From Larus michahellis (taxonomy: Eukaryota; Chordata; Aves; Charadriiformes; Laridae), in assembly GCF_964199755.1 (NCBI RefSeq), contig NC_133901.1, positions 27,802,397 through 27,866,396 on the forward strand: 64,000 bases of DNA, in the 5' to 3' direction. Every line of letters starts with the position of its first letter. The stretch's first letter is position 1. A program made the translations under genes and the position numbers. The notes beneath the pieces are model-generated. The model had not been told where the DNA came from, did not search any database, and saw only the letters and a program-made list of their open reading frames with translations. Positions 36,011 to 50,200 of the stretch are shown one piece after another.

Positions 36011-38025
36011 GGCGAAGGGAAGCAAAGGAGGTGGAGTTCGGAGTAAATCCCAAGGGCAAAGATGTTTCTAGGGTGGCTTTCCACGTGTCTTTCGTGTTGT
36101 GGGACAGGAATTTCCTTTAGGACATCAGAGGAGTCTCGTGGCTGTGCCCAGCAAGAGTCCCCTGAGCTGAGGGGTGGCCGCGCTGGCAGCCCGAGCAGAG
36201 CTGGGCAGGTCACGGCTGTGCCTTTGGCTACTGACGGCACAGTGGGCTGGAAAGGAGTTGTCACTGGCACCAAAACTCTCCTCTGGGTGAGCTGAACTAG
36301 GCAGCGTATTTAAAGTCTGGCATTTCAGAAGTCAGGTGAGCAAGACAGTTGATGTAAAAGATGTGAGCTGTGTAAGATTTGTCACCTTTCTGGCTTCTAT
36401 TGACATAAAATAGTTGATTCAGTGCGGCCCTGAATTGCAGTTCTGCTTTCTAGATCACCCCCTGCTTCAAGTCTCAAGTATTCGCAAAGCTTTGCTGTGG
36501 AAAACCAAGGCAATTCTTGTGGTAGAATGGTAATCTATCCATGGAAATCCAGAAATCCGCTTTACCTGGGCACAGCTGAGCCCTGTTGTCTGGGAGGACC
36601 CGGTAGGGATCCTGCAGGGTAGTGGCCGGGCTGTGGTCCCACCGGCAGCAGGGGGAGGTGAGTGTGGTCAGCAGGGCTGGGCATTCACACAATCGCACTG
36701 CCAGCAAGCGCGGGAGCGCAATAGGGAGCTGACGCTGAACAGGCAGGAAAAACGCTTTTATAATTGCAGTGAAATTCCAGCATGAGGCTGACAGTTCGTT
36801 TGCGCACAAGTAGGTCTCTCGCGCTGATTCGTTTTCATTATGTAGCGAGGCTGAAAGCCCCCTTCCATTCACACCCTCTCCAAAATAGCTGCGCTGTGCT
36901 GGATGGACAGCTGGCATGTACTTGAATGGACCAGAATAAAATGCCTTTTATCTACCTAACTGTTCATGGAGGCTACAGATACTTTTTTTGGCTAATGGCA
37001 CACGTGAGTTTATGGATACAAGGGAAAGGAGAAAGGGTAAGTAAATAATAACCAGGATTATAGCAGAAACAAGAGGAAGCCCACGCTGATCCTCACCATA
37101 ATCAGAGTGAAGAAGAAAGCAAAGAACTGGAAAACCATCAGAGAAACCTTAATGGTGCATTCCTTATGTCTCAGTGCTTCACTCATGGCACTGGGAATTT
37201 GTTCGGGGCTTGTACAGGGCCCAGGCAGGGCTTGCTCCCCTGAGCCTCGAGAGCGCTCTATCGTGGGTCAGGTGTCTCACACACTGCACGTTATCAGGCC
37301 TTGCCACAAACACCTCTGACCTTCTGCTGTAGGGGCATCCTTAGCATGGTCTGGGACTGAGCTGGTGCAGATCTCTGCCCGTGTTCATCATCACATGGCA
37401 GCTTCGGCGTTTGCAAAGACCCCAAGGAGAGTTTATGACTGGATCTCGTTCTTCAGAAAGATTTTAAGCTATCCTCTTGCTTAGCACGCACAGGCTGGGG
37501 GCTGATGACAACCCCACTTCTTGTGCACTCCACACTGACAGCAAGGAGGCAGCTCTCCTTCAAACAATCATTTCTTTCAGTCCAACGCACCCAAGGGGGG
37601 CAGTGGGGGTCATCTTTTTTTACTGCACCTGTCACCAGATGAGGTCAATGTCATCATATATTACTCTCCCCAGTTGGATGTGCCTTGCCCGAAGAGGAGC
37701 CAGAACTGTGTCCAGCTCAGCCTGCTAATCCCCTCCCCATGGAAGGATTTGGGTAGGGTGATCTCATGAAAACCTGCCTGGGATGCTATAGTTAATTCTG
37801 ACTTCACCAGTTCACAGTTTGTGGATCTCCCAGAGGTGTGTATGCAATGGTGTGCAGCACACTTGTGCTGGCCAATTCTGCCTGGACTTTGTGTTTTTTA
37901 AATAGCCTCTGAAGACAACACAGTCTCTAGTGTGATTTAGGACATATTTCAATTTGGGTCTTCAACATGAGATCTGAGAGAGATTTTAGATGAACAATTC
38001 CAAAGGTTTTAACCAAATGCAATTA
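36011..38025. other. intergenic stretch between PLAAT1 and the zonadhesin-like gene
   Basis: No exon, RNA gene or repeat was recognised. It should contain upstream sequence of PLAAT1 and sequence downstream of the zonadhesin-like gene's poly(A) site. Confidence 0.6.
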
Positions 38026-38031
38026 TTTATT
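38026..38031 (-). terminator. poly(A) signal AATAAA of the zonadhesin-like gene
   Basis: The minus strand has AATAAA about 80 bases after the TAG at 38112-38114 (overlapped by a second AATAAT). The short distance suits a compact 3' UTR. Confidence 0.6.
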
Positions 38032-38111
38032 GTTTCTTCTCAAAGTACTAGAAATACTGTTAAAATAAAAGAGCAGAAAGTAATACCAATGAATTGGAAA
38101 AATATTGCTAA

Positions 38112-38256
38112 CTATGGGTATGTATTTGGGGGTTCATTTTGATCAAATGCAGCGTTCACGATGCAGCCATAATCTTGCTCATGTGCTCTGTCATTCCTGG
38201 ACAGTTTCAAAGAAGAATCCCTTGATATCGTAGCTGTATCCATCTTTCTTTCTCTT
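38112..38256 (-). CDS. zonadhesin-like: cytoplasmic tail, last exon
   Basis: Entered at the first AG after the pyrimidine tract (TGTACAG), the tail reads RRERKMDTATISRDSSLKLS and continues to YGCIVNAAFDQNEPPNTYP before TAG at 38112-38114 (48 codons with stop). An acceptor five bases further on (exon from 38251) shifts the frame and gives RKKDGYSYDIKGFFFETVQE before TGA at 38191-38193. The first is preferred because the first AG is usually used. Confidence 0.6.
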
Positions 38257-41200
38257 CTGTACAATGGGGGGGAAAAAAAAAAAGAACAACCATTTTAAAT
38301 TTCTGTTCTTATCTGTAGTGAGAGGTCAAATAACGGTGCGAGCATGAATGAAGTCAGATTTTGGAGTTTTGTGATAGTAGTGCTTACGCCCTGTGTAAAG
38401 GAAACGGATTATGTTAATTTAGCAGAAAAAGCTAGGTTTTCCCTCACACTTCTCAAGTGAGATCCTGAGTGCTGTGGCTCCTTGCTGGCCCAGCAGGTGT
38501 GTGACTAATGGGAGTTTTGAGGCTTACGGGTGCTACAAGGGGGTGTATGTGTCTCGACTCTGCTGAATGTAGCAAAGCTGGGAGAAGCCTTACCTGCACA
38601 TGTACACTGCAAAGGAGATGAGAATGACGATAACAACTACGCCTACCACAACTCCAATAATGATGGCAACCGGCTGGTTCTCAGGCTCTGGGGGAGGATC
38701 TTTAACAGAAGAAGAAATAAGAGCACTGTCAGTGAAAGCTAACCGTACTGTGAACACGATTTTTTTTTTTTTTTCCTCGACCCTTGCCTATCTGCTTGGT
38801 TTATACTGTGCTCTCTGATCAATGTGGCTTTCTGGAGTGGTTTCAGACCCAGATCCTGTACGCTCTACAGAGCCCTGCTGTCATGCCTTCTAGCACCTCT
38901 CCACCGGGGGATCTGACCCCTTCTTTCTGCTTGGATCACCACAGGCTCTTACCCACCGAGTTACTAATTTACAGCATGGAAATGAAAAACAAGCTCAGTC
39001 TTCTCCATAATGACACCCATTTTTGAAAGTGGTGTGTAATGCAGAGAGTGAAATCCAAAATAGTTTTATTACCTATTTTTTCAGCCTCGCAGGTTTCTCC
39101 TGTGTACAATTCCGAACACTCACAGTGGAAGTGGGGAGAGGCACTGTTGGTAGTTTCAGAGCAAACTCCATCATTCTCACACGGATTTGGCATACATGGT
39201 CCACCTAGCAAAAAAGAAGGAGAAACCCTTCAGACTCTCTGATAATCCGACACTGAGAGAACTGTTCTTGTTTAGATTACGCTGACTCCTAATGCTGGAT
39301 ATTCCCTGTATTTTAATGTCAATTACTTGTACTTGACAAGAGGAATAAGGGAAAGAAACACTGTTTCTACGACGAAACATCAGAGCAAGATCCCAGGTAT
39401 GCTTTTCTTCTGTACACACTTTGTTGCAACTATCCCCCACCCAGTGATGTAAGCAGTAAGTCAAGACTTCTTAGCATCAAAGGCAATGTGATAGCGGTTG
39501 ACTCACTCCTGTAGCATCCACGACTGTAGTTTGAAATGCCACAGATTTCATCAGATCCACACACTATGTTAGAGCAGGAGACAGTGGAGCTTTCTGTGCA
39601 CTGGCATCTCTGAGAGCAGTCGTCAGTGGTGAATATTTCTCCAATCTGGAAGACAGCAGTTAAATGTTAAAAAAAAAATCAAATAAAATCAGCCAGAAAA
39701 ACCATGAGTGGAGCACTGGGGCCCATGCTGCGCTCTCCGATGCCTTCCTGATGAATGGCAACAGGGCAGATTTTTTTTTTTTTTCAGTAGTTTGTACAAA
39801 AAAGAAAGCAAGCAATTTACTAATCCATCTCTCTGAAAATCAAGAATGGCCCAAAAAAGAAGGCAAAAGAAGAGTAGGGGTATAAGATCCTAGCCTCAGG
39901 TGGGGTACGTGTGCAACCAACAATGCCTTAACTGTTGCTGGAGATACAAGAGAGTGGCAGATGAAACACCATGTCTCCAAGGCCACGTGGAAAGGCTATG
40001 TGACATATTTCCTGGCAAGTGCCACCTGTTAATAGCAAGTATCTGCCTCCTCCCATAAAACAATCTTTACTGGTTTAGGCCTTTTCTGTACCGAATCTCC
40101 AGTGTTACAGAAGAAATCTATGAGATTATGAAGCTGTTCTATCCTGCAGTGACAATGGAGGATTCTCCATATTCCTCAGAGTCCAGCCATGCCTGGGGCT
40201 CTCCATGTCACAGCCAACTCTACAGACTCTCAGCCCTGCCCATATCACTCTTCATTGAGAGGAGAGGGACCACAGTGACCAACAGAATTTCTCAGTAACT
40301 GGTGTGTTGTAAACTTCAGAGCATATGAGGCTATTATTTATTGTAATAAAGGTGAAGAATTAACACGGAGGTCAGAGTGTAATCATACACTTTCTCCAAG
40401 TGCTTGCCATGAGTATTTTGGCAGGCAGAGTTTGAGGCAGACCAAGTGATCTACTCTCTCTTCCTTTCTTCTAGAGACCAGAATTTTATTTAACAAATTG
40501 CTCTTGGTTTCTAATGCAAAACTATGTGCTGAGGAGAATGAGAGGATTGTCAAAATAATTAGCAGAAGAAAATATGGTTTGGTGCCGCGGGAGCTATCTG
40601 ACCCACAGAGAGACTGTACCTCATAATATTTGTTAAGGTACGTGCAGCCACATTGTTTGTAAGGCACGCAGTCAGAATCACTAAGAACATATCCAGGGAG
40701 ACATTCGCAGCCTTCAACACAAGGTGATTCGCACTCAGAGGGGCTGGTCAAGTCGTTGCAGGATGCTGGGCATGCAGACATGCATGAGCTGTAGTTGCTG
40801 TTAGCAGGACATGATATACCTGTAAAAATAGGGAGAGTCCAGTTATAGCAGGTTGCTGTGCATTACTTATTTACGCAATGCCCTTTGATAACCAGAGGAT
40901 GTTACCATTTTGAAGAAGGCAATATGATGAACGCACATACCAGAGATGTGCACACATGTATAATAGTACTGAAGTTGTAAGTAAAGCGCTCCGAAGTCAG
41001 GAAATGCATCATCAAAGCTATTTGTATGCTCTGCTCTTATTTCTGGTGGTCACTGATCTCAAATAACTTCTCACACATTCAGGGTAGCCATCCCTGCAAG
41101 TACCAGAGCTGTTTCACAACTCTGGGAACTGTGTTTCACCAGGAATACAAAGTCATCTAACCATGGGTGAGACAGGGGAAGTAGGGTTTGATCAATCTCC

Positions 41201-44200
41201 CAACTTGCAGAAAAAAAAGGTTTGAGATTATTGTAAGTTTTATTTCAGCATTTTTTAGTCTGAAAGATTTGGAGTTTTCAAATGCATCTTTTTTGTCTTG
41301 AAATTTCTCAGGAAAAAAAAAAAGAATTAGTATGTTTTGTAGATTTAAAAAGAGATTGAAATGAAATGTTTTTCCTTCAGATTTGTGGCTTGTGATGGTC
41401 TCCAAAATTTTAATTTTTTTGCCCAGTTGGGAATGGGGACATTTTTTTTCTCTCGCAAAACTTCTGATGATAGGGGAGCTGACCGCTCTGCCTTCCTAAG
41501 TAGCTTTCTAAGTGGGGGTCTAAATGCAAAAGTCAGCATAGGACACAGAAAGAAGGCCAGAGGAGCAAGTGTGCATGCTAAACTGTGAACAGTGATTGAG
41601 GTGTGAATCAACATGCTTTTACTCCATGAGAATCTTTGTTACATGGTACGTCTAGAAAAAGCCTCAAATCTCATATATTGAGAGACCTTTAGGCAGAAAC
41701 CATACTTTCTGGTTCTTTCTGTGCTTACCACAAACTGTCTGTTGCCTCCAGCCTTCCATCCTGACTCCTTGCTGCTGACAAGCCAGCACATATTCCTCCA
41801 GACTGCGACATAAGGTAGCATCGTCATCTTCCACACACATATCAAACAGGCAGCTCCTATGTGCAACATGAGAAAGCGTTCATTCCCAATATCTTTGTTA
41901 TTGTTAATTTTCAGCTGCTTTTCTGCCTGATTCTTAGTTACTTCCATTTTCCTGTATCTTGCTGACAGGGAAACAGAGGAATAAAAAAACCCCAAATCCA
42001 GCCACATGATTGGGAAGATCAGGTGACTTGTTGTGCAGCTGCTGCGAACACGCGAGGTATTCATATATGAAAAAGCAATCACCAGGTATCTGACTGCTTG
42101 TCACAGTAAGTTATTCTTTGCTGTCTCCTTCTGGTTTAGGCTAGCATGGCTATATATGGCTTATGGAGCACTTTTTCAGTGCTGCTCAGTCTTATAGCTG
42201 GACTACACAATTCTTTCAATACAGGGCTGCCCTCCCCGTGTCCATATGCCTTGAATATTGACACAGAATTCTGTTTTACCCAGTGTTTGTTTGCCAGTGC
42301 TACCTTCTCAGCTTTTCTCATCATCTGTGTATCCATGGCCCGATTTTCAGATCTGAGACGAATGGGATCTGCAAGTATGCAGCACCTCAGAAAAATCAGG
42401 CAACCACTAAGAAAGTCCCAACCAAATTATAGAGTGAAAAGTATGTTAAGAATGAGGATGTTTACATTGAAGCCAGTGGTCCAGTTTATTTGGCTTAAGA
42501 TACCTTCACATCCTTCTCACAACTAAGAGGGACTTTGAAGTGGACATTAGCTATCTTTAAACATTAGTTACAACTATATGACTAAAGAAAACTGGCAGCT
42601 ACTTGGCAATTTTGTGACTGATGATGGATGAATAGTGAATGTGGGGATGAATCAACCGGTTTCATACAGCTCAAAATTAATTGTGTAGGAATTGTATGTG
42701 CAGGAGGCCAGAGCAACCTTGAAACACAGCAGGGGGAACTTTCTTGAAGATACCGGGTTAGTTACTCTTCATTTATCTGTTTTTTGCATTTCTCCATGAA
42801 AGATTCAAGAAGTGTCACTGCCAGCTTCAGCCTTTTTGGCTATAGCATGAAGGCTATGTTTTATGAAGCTAGAATTGCGAAAAGGTACCTGAGCCAAGTA
42901 CCAAATTCTCACTGAATGTGGATGAGAACTGTAAGCACACTGGAAATCTCAGCTTAATGATTGACACTGCTGCTTTATCTGTGTAGGAAAAGAGGAAAGC
43001 TACTTTCTAGTGCTAACAGAAAAGTGAAACTCTAAACAAATGGAAAGATAGATCATCACAATTATTTAAAAATAAACAAGGGGAATTAAATTTATCAATA
43101 ACGGGATCACTGGGCCCTGTTCTCCAAAGACACTACTATCCTCAATTCCTATTAACACCCTGGAGACCGCAGATGCAAAGTTCTTGTCAGACACTAGCAC
43201 CAAAATGATTTTGCACATGGGGAGAACAACTGTCTGCAGTAGACACTTACGTGAAATAGAAATTTGGTGGGACCGTAGAATGACAATTCACAAAAGGACC
43301 ATTTGAGTCAATCAGGATATGACATGTAGAAGTGCTGTTTTCTTGCCCCAGCTCATTTTCATTGCAGCCTTGGAAGAGCCCTGGATCCGGTTCCTCCTCG
43401 GACTCATTTTTTGAATTGACATCTCGTCTGGAAGTGAAGTCATTATGAAACCATCAGTTCTCTGTACATCCAGCATTCATAGTGCTACTCTCTAAGTAAC
43501 AACACAAGAGTATTTCTGCCTTGTGGTGTAAGCGTAAGCTTATTTCTCTCTCATGATTTATCCTGAATGGGAAAGAGATAGATGAAGCAAATCACAGATG
43601 TACTAGAATGTTTCCTACCATCTCAGAGGTTTATTTAAATCAAAATGGATAAGTGTAATTATCTCTTTGGAAATTCTGCATGACACAGGCTTCATCCAAT
43701 GCCTCCTTCACCCAATCTATTCAGTAAAACTTGAATGTTAGTTAGAATGATGCAGCTGGAACAGACCACTGTTTCTTGGACGCATGCTCCCTTGCACTGA
43801 ACAGCTGGCTGCATCCCTGAAGTGCCAGAATTCTCCTGTAGGCACGGCCTCCAGAGCCCCTTTATGCTCAACACTAGCCTACGTACTGCTTTCTACTATT
43901 CTGGCAGACAAGTTTTTGCAGCAAATTATATCCTGACAGCTAATACAATTCCATTTACTTGCTGAAAAAGTTCTGCGTTAGTGGCTAAGCAACCTTGAGA
44001 GGTCTTTCAAAGCAAATTAAGAAGGAAGGAAGGAAACTTCTTTCCCCACCTGTTTCAATATTCTGTATGGACTAATTAGCACAGAATTTGCCTGACCACA
44101 AATATCATGCTCATTTATACTCAAGAGAATGTCCTTACTTTTTGTGTACTGGCAGAAATCACTATATAGCCACAAAAGCAAGGAAATCAGACTCTCCCAG

Positions 44201-47200
44201 AACCTCTTCTGGGAGGAACTGAGAATTCATCTTCATGTATTTCAAAGCTACCTTCATGTTCCTGAGGGAGGGATGACACTGAACCAGGATTTGCCCTCCC
44301 TCAGGCCCATCCAGCACAACTTGATGTACTTATCTTTGCCAGGAACCATGAGCAAAGATCTTTTTCATCCCCTTGCCCTAGCAGTTGTAATGGCTGTGAC
44401 TCCAAAGAGGGATACTGAACTGGTGTAATGCAATGATAGTTTGGGCCTCTTTTGGGTAGATAGAAGGGCACTGATAGTTCACCTTAGTGATGAGCAGGAA
44501 AAGTCCCTACACACAGAGCAAGGGAAGAAGAAAGAGCAGAAATAAGACAGTGTAGTTATTCCTGGATATTAACTATGGCTTAATTCACTCACTTCCAGTG
44601 GCTGTGCTTGCCATGGATTTAAGTAAAAAATTAAGTACCTGAGACGAGAAGTTGCTCTTTTTAGAGGAACTTTCCAGCTCTCACCAAATGCATTCACATT
44701 CCGCACCCAAACGCCATCTGGATTTGTGAAGTCATTTCTATATCTCCCATCAAAGTCACCACACAAGCCTTCCACTCTGTTCCTGTAGGTGTTGGCCAGC
44801 TTTATATCTAGGAAAGTTCAGAAGAAAAAAAGCCATTACACAGAAATCTTTGCTTCTGAGTGTATGGAAGAGGTGGAAAGCAGTGGCAAGTACCACATTT
44901 CATGATTCAGATCAGAGTTGGTCGTGTGACATGGGCCTCATACACAGGGTATGAACACAGCCCTGAACATATATATTCTTACATGTATTCACTGTTTCTG
45001 TGCTCTGCAACATGGATCATGAAAAAAGTAATTTCTTGCTGCCAATAAGTTACCATATAACATGACATCACCATCTGAGTGCTCTTCTTGCATACTGCTT
45101 ACTGCATTGCAACAAACTGAATGCATCACCCACTTTTTGGCCTTCATTTACAATCCACTTGCTCATTGAGAAACAGAATTCCTATAAAACAGACCTTTTC
45201 TTTCTGCAGTTGGAATTTTAGGGTTTGGAATGATAGTCATGTGTATAAATGGCCTGATACTTTTCCCATATACTCAGAAATAACGTGGCTATATTCTGTT
45301 GTAAATCAGAAGTAACTCTGCTTTGAACAGAGGAGGTAATGTGTGTTCAACTTACATGAGTGAGTTGTGTATACGTGATACAAGGGTCCTGCTGAGAAAA
45401 TAATGGGATTATCTGGAATAGGCTTGAGATGAAGCACGTAAAAGGATGCACTCACAACACATTTTGTTTTAATTTTCTGGAAGTTCATACCACAAAGGAC
45501 CATAGGCTCAAACAGTGAAGGTTTCTAATTTTGCCTTGGGTTTAGACCTTCTCTGGGATGAGAACATTTTTTGAGACAGTGCATAAATATTCCGGTACAT
45601 TGTCTTAGTATCACTTACCTGCATTTTGACTGCCATCAAAGCTCACGTATAAGCCAAAATCTGTCTCCAGGTAAATTCTTGTTGTCCTCCGATATATACG
45701 AATACCTTCATGAGGATGAGCAGGGGGTCTCACTGTCACACCATCCAACTAAGAGTGAAAGAATAAGTTTAAATTCATAATATATAGGCCAAATTAAAAT
45801 CTGGCTTCAGTACAGGTCAATGCTACAAATGAACACTCCTCCGGTTTTGTGATAAATGTATCAGACAATTTAACCAGGTAAAAACCGCAGTATTCATTTT
45901 TTTACAGTTAACAAAATCATGTATTGAGGAAAGTGATCTGGACACCGTATTTTCATATCATCCTAAGAGATATCTATTATTGAACTAAAAATGTATACAT
46001 GAGCTATGTGTACTCTTACGGACCAATAAAGAGGAAAGAAATAAAATTTTCCTAGCATAATTCACACTTTTCTTTTCCCTACCACTGATAAAAACTTGTA
46101 TGAGTTTATTGTAAGTCTTTGGATATTTGGGATTTTATTCTTAAATCTCTATTTATTCATTTATTTGTTTGAAGTAGAATTATATCCTTCATAGCTATAG
46201 AGAAAAAATACTCAACACAACAGAAAATCACATTTGTTGTTGCCTCATAGCACTGCTGTAATAATATAGTTAGCTTTAATACTTAAATTCTTCAGAACAG
46301 ACATTTATTATTCAAAGGTGTTTAACTCTAAGGCAAAGCCTTTCTCTGTGCTCTGGAGTCAGTGACAGACTTACCACTAGCTGCTTGTTCTGCCTGAACC
46401 GCACTGTATGATTGTAAACATTGATGAGAATCTCTTTCAGATAAGTAATGTGTCGACTTCGATAAAAAGGATAGTTCATGCCTTCAATGCTGAACTGCGT
46501 CAGAGTATCAGGTAGGTCAGGGATGGTCTGAGCCAGAATATATGTGTATTTCCCTTGAAAGTGGTGCACCAGACCATCGAAGGTGATGTAGTGTGGATCG
46601 CCCATGACCCGGCATTTCCCAAAACCTAAAGGAGAAGAGCTTCATTACTCTCCAGTCTAAATGTGCACGTGCCAGATCTCAAGTGTGGATCATTTTAACA
46701 TAAGTTAGATAAAAATGATTGCTGCTAGCATGCAGGTCTCTTAAAATAAAGATGGGTGCTCAGGCATCACCCTAGTGAATGGGCACTCAAATGGAGAGAC
46801 AGCCAGAGAAACTCATTCATCTGCTGAGAACCAGCACAAGCCAACTGAACTGAAGCAGAACATTAGGGTTTATAGGCTTTATAGAGACTAAGCTGTGCAC
46901 ATCGGTTCTCTGCAGAAGAATATCTCTGCCACACAGCATGGCTTGCAGTGGGCTCTTAGGGATGTCAGTTTCATAATCCTCAGCAATGTGTTGCTACAAA
47001 ATTATTGGAACATGAAATGCAATGTCTAATTTTGGCTGGCTCACTGCTGTCACACTGATTGCTTCTGAGGTTACTAAATTGATCATTGCATTCACCAGAC
47101 CTAACAATCAGATGCAGCAACTATTGTCTAAGTATTCTCCTTGACTATTAAGAACAGGGCAAACCATTATCCCAGGAACAAGGCTCTCCCTAAGACTGCT

Positions 47201-50200
47201 GGGGTGCCTCTGCTGTGGTATTTTGCCAACATGGAGCAGGAGGAAGCTGTATTTGCATTATGCTCTTGTACTGACCATCAATACAGTAGGACCTATGCCA
47301 TACTGTTCTTCAACATTGAAGTGTAAAGTCACGAGGCAACAAGCTATTTCCTAAACAATCTAATTTACCCAGAGAATATGGGAACTGAGGTTCTCTGACT
47401 GGCCTGTTACATGTCTGTTCAGATGTGCTCTGTCCTGTTTTGCCTTTATTTTTTCTCTTCTCAAATCAACATGCAATGTAAAAAACCGAATCATTGCCAT
47501 TGCGATTCATGGATATAGCTGAGTTTTGGTTTTAGTATATGCAGTGCAAATCTTTTATTTATTTATTTATTTAAACTAGTCAGACTGAACTGTGAAATGT
47601 CTAGATTTAAGTAAATTTTCAAACTTTTGTTCCACTTCCCTCTACAAATTCTCTGTCTTGTACTGGAACTTTCAATTCTGAGAAGAGGTCTTTTTGTGTT
47701 CAATAATGTGCCATCAGTAGCACTGTCAGAGCTTCCTTCGTTCCTGTGGAAAAGACTGGAAGCACCACGGAAGAAAGAATAGACACTAATACCCTTCCTC
47801 CTTCTCCAGCCCTCATGGAACGCCAAGTGAAGATCTGCCCGCACATACCTGTTGGATTGCACTTATGTTTTCCATTTTTGATCACGCAGGTTTCCTTAGA
47901 ATCACAGCTATAGCTCTTACATTTGATGACACCGTTCTTCTCACACTGGCATCTTTTGGTGCAGTGTGGAGTTATCCAGGTCTCCCCAGCCTGAATGCAA
48001 GTTGTATTAATAATATGTTACCAAAGTGCTCAGCTTTGCAGTGCAATAAAAGTTCAATAGCAAAGGGGCTGGCTAGGTGCACCCTGTCTAGTTGGCAATT
48101 CCTATACTACTCGATCCAGGCATAGTCTCACCAAGAGCCTAGGAAGGGGGGATCTCAGTCCATTTATCTTTCTGTCTTCGACATGAGAATTTGAACACAA
48201 AGCAGGACTAGGACATACTGCTTGAATAACTCTGATCAACCAACTAGTTTAGAATATGCCTCGATTTTGGCCTCAGGTGCAAAGTACCAAGATCCTGCAC
48301 CTCCTAATGCCTTAGTCTGCAATTTTTACTGATCAGATGAAAGATATTTAAGAGGTAGACCCAGAAGATTTCTTTATCTCTCATTCAGATGAACAGGAGA
48401 CCAACTTTCTACAAGTTTTGCAGCCAGAGATTTGCTCCACAGACAAACTACTTACACTGTAGTAATTGTTGTCATCATCCCTGCAGCCACAATTGCTCAG
48501 AGGTACACACTTGCCATTACTGAGCACATAATTATCAGCACACTCACAGCCCTCTGTGCACTCTTCTGTCTTCTCACAAAGGGAAGAGGCAAAAATGTCA
48601 TTGCATGTTGATGGGCAGGTGGAGACACAGTCTGTGTAATAGCTGTGAGATGGACAGGGCAATGCTGTGTGGTTGAAGAGAATAAAATCAGCGTTATTAA
48701 GTACATTTAGAAATTGCACGGCAAACACATATGCCTGCCTGAAAGCTACCACTTGGCCTGTAAAATGGCAGTACAGAATTGCCTTTTAATGTCTGATTTT
48801 GACCATCAACCAGTTTTGATTTTTTATATTTTATTTTAAAAACCAACCAAAACAGAGAGCCCCCTCTGAAGCTGCTTATTCAGTTCTATTACAGACTCAG
48901 TATTCCAGTTCAGCTGCAAATGGGCACTGCTAGAAATGAAAATCTTTAGGCAAGTTCCTTAGAATGCTCAACCCTCCAGTGATGCTGAACAGACGTGTAT
49001 CTAGCTTAACCATAGACATAAACACATGCAAGAACAAAAGACATGCATTGTTAGAGTGAAGATTCATCTAGCTCTATACCCAGTTTCTGCCAGTGACTAG
49101 AGATGCGTAAGGGGACAGACAGTTCAAGAAACAGGGTAGCAGGACAAAGGGTTTGTTTGTCCAGTATTTTTCTCCACTTGTGGCAATGAGGCAACTAGGA
49201 ATTTCTGATGGGCCTATTCACCATTCATCTGGCTTGGTTTTTAACCAGTTAATTGTTTTGCCCCCCACAACATTATGTGATAATTAGTTCCACAATGTAA
49301 TACTAAATTGTGAAAAAAGCAACAAAAAGAAACCCACTGTGTAATCTTTACTCATTTTTACATAATTTGTTTGTAGCTTTGTTGAATGGGTGGAGTGAGG
49401 CACATACATCGGAAATTAATCTGAGAATGTGGCCCTTAATAAGCAACTAGCCAAATAGTCAGTTTTCGTTCAAAACACAGTGAGTAGCATTGAGCCCTGT
49501 GTCCTAATATGGTATCCCCCTTTGTTTTAGTCTTATGATTATATTATTTCTCCATTTTAGGCTCATTGCAATATCTCATGGCACTCATTTGGCTACTAAA
49601 GGCATTCTAACTCCACATTACTACACAAAACTTGTCTAGTCCTGAATTATCACTGGGTTTAGCTCAACCAGAACACAGTTCAGCGCAACAATGGAGTCAT
49701 AAAATCATAATAATAGAATTGCATTTTGTGAGAATTTGGGGTTAACTTTCTTTTATACAACTTGTTCACCTAACACTGCTAATTCATTTTCATGCTATCA
49801 GCCATCCAAGTTTCAGTGTTTTCACTTGCTTGTGCACTTACGACAGAATGTGCTGTTCCTCCATTTAATGGTGATTCCATAATTCCTGCAGGTGTCCACG
49901 TAGAATTGAACTATGTCACAGAGAGCAGACTTCATGCCATCATACTGACACATGTCATAGATGCAGATCCGTATGAAGTCTTCAGGCTTGACTAGATTAT
50001 GACATGCTTTGAATTTGTCTGATTTTAGGACATTGCACTGGCTTTCAATGACTGGTTTATTCTCAGCAGTGCAAGGAGGAACATCATCTTCTCTTAAGTC
50101 TGGTAAACAGCTGCATAAAAGCACAGACAGAGCTGCATTTAAATTTCAAAGACATATAAAAGACAGAGACTGAAACTGAAAATTGGTTTCTACTAAAAGT

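Noticed and set aside
35071-36273. Several reading frames of 110-224 codons on both strands
   Set aside because: They lie in the CpG island, are very rich in Pro, Arg, Gly and Ala, overlap each other in all frames and resemble no known protein; GC content alone removes stop codons.
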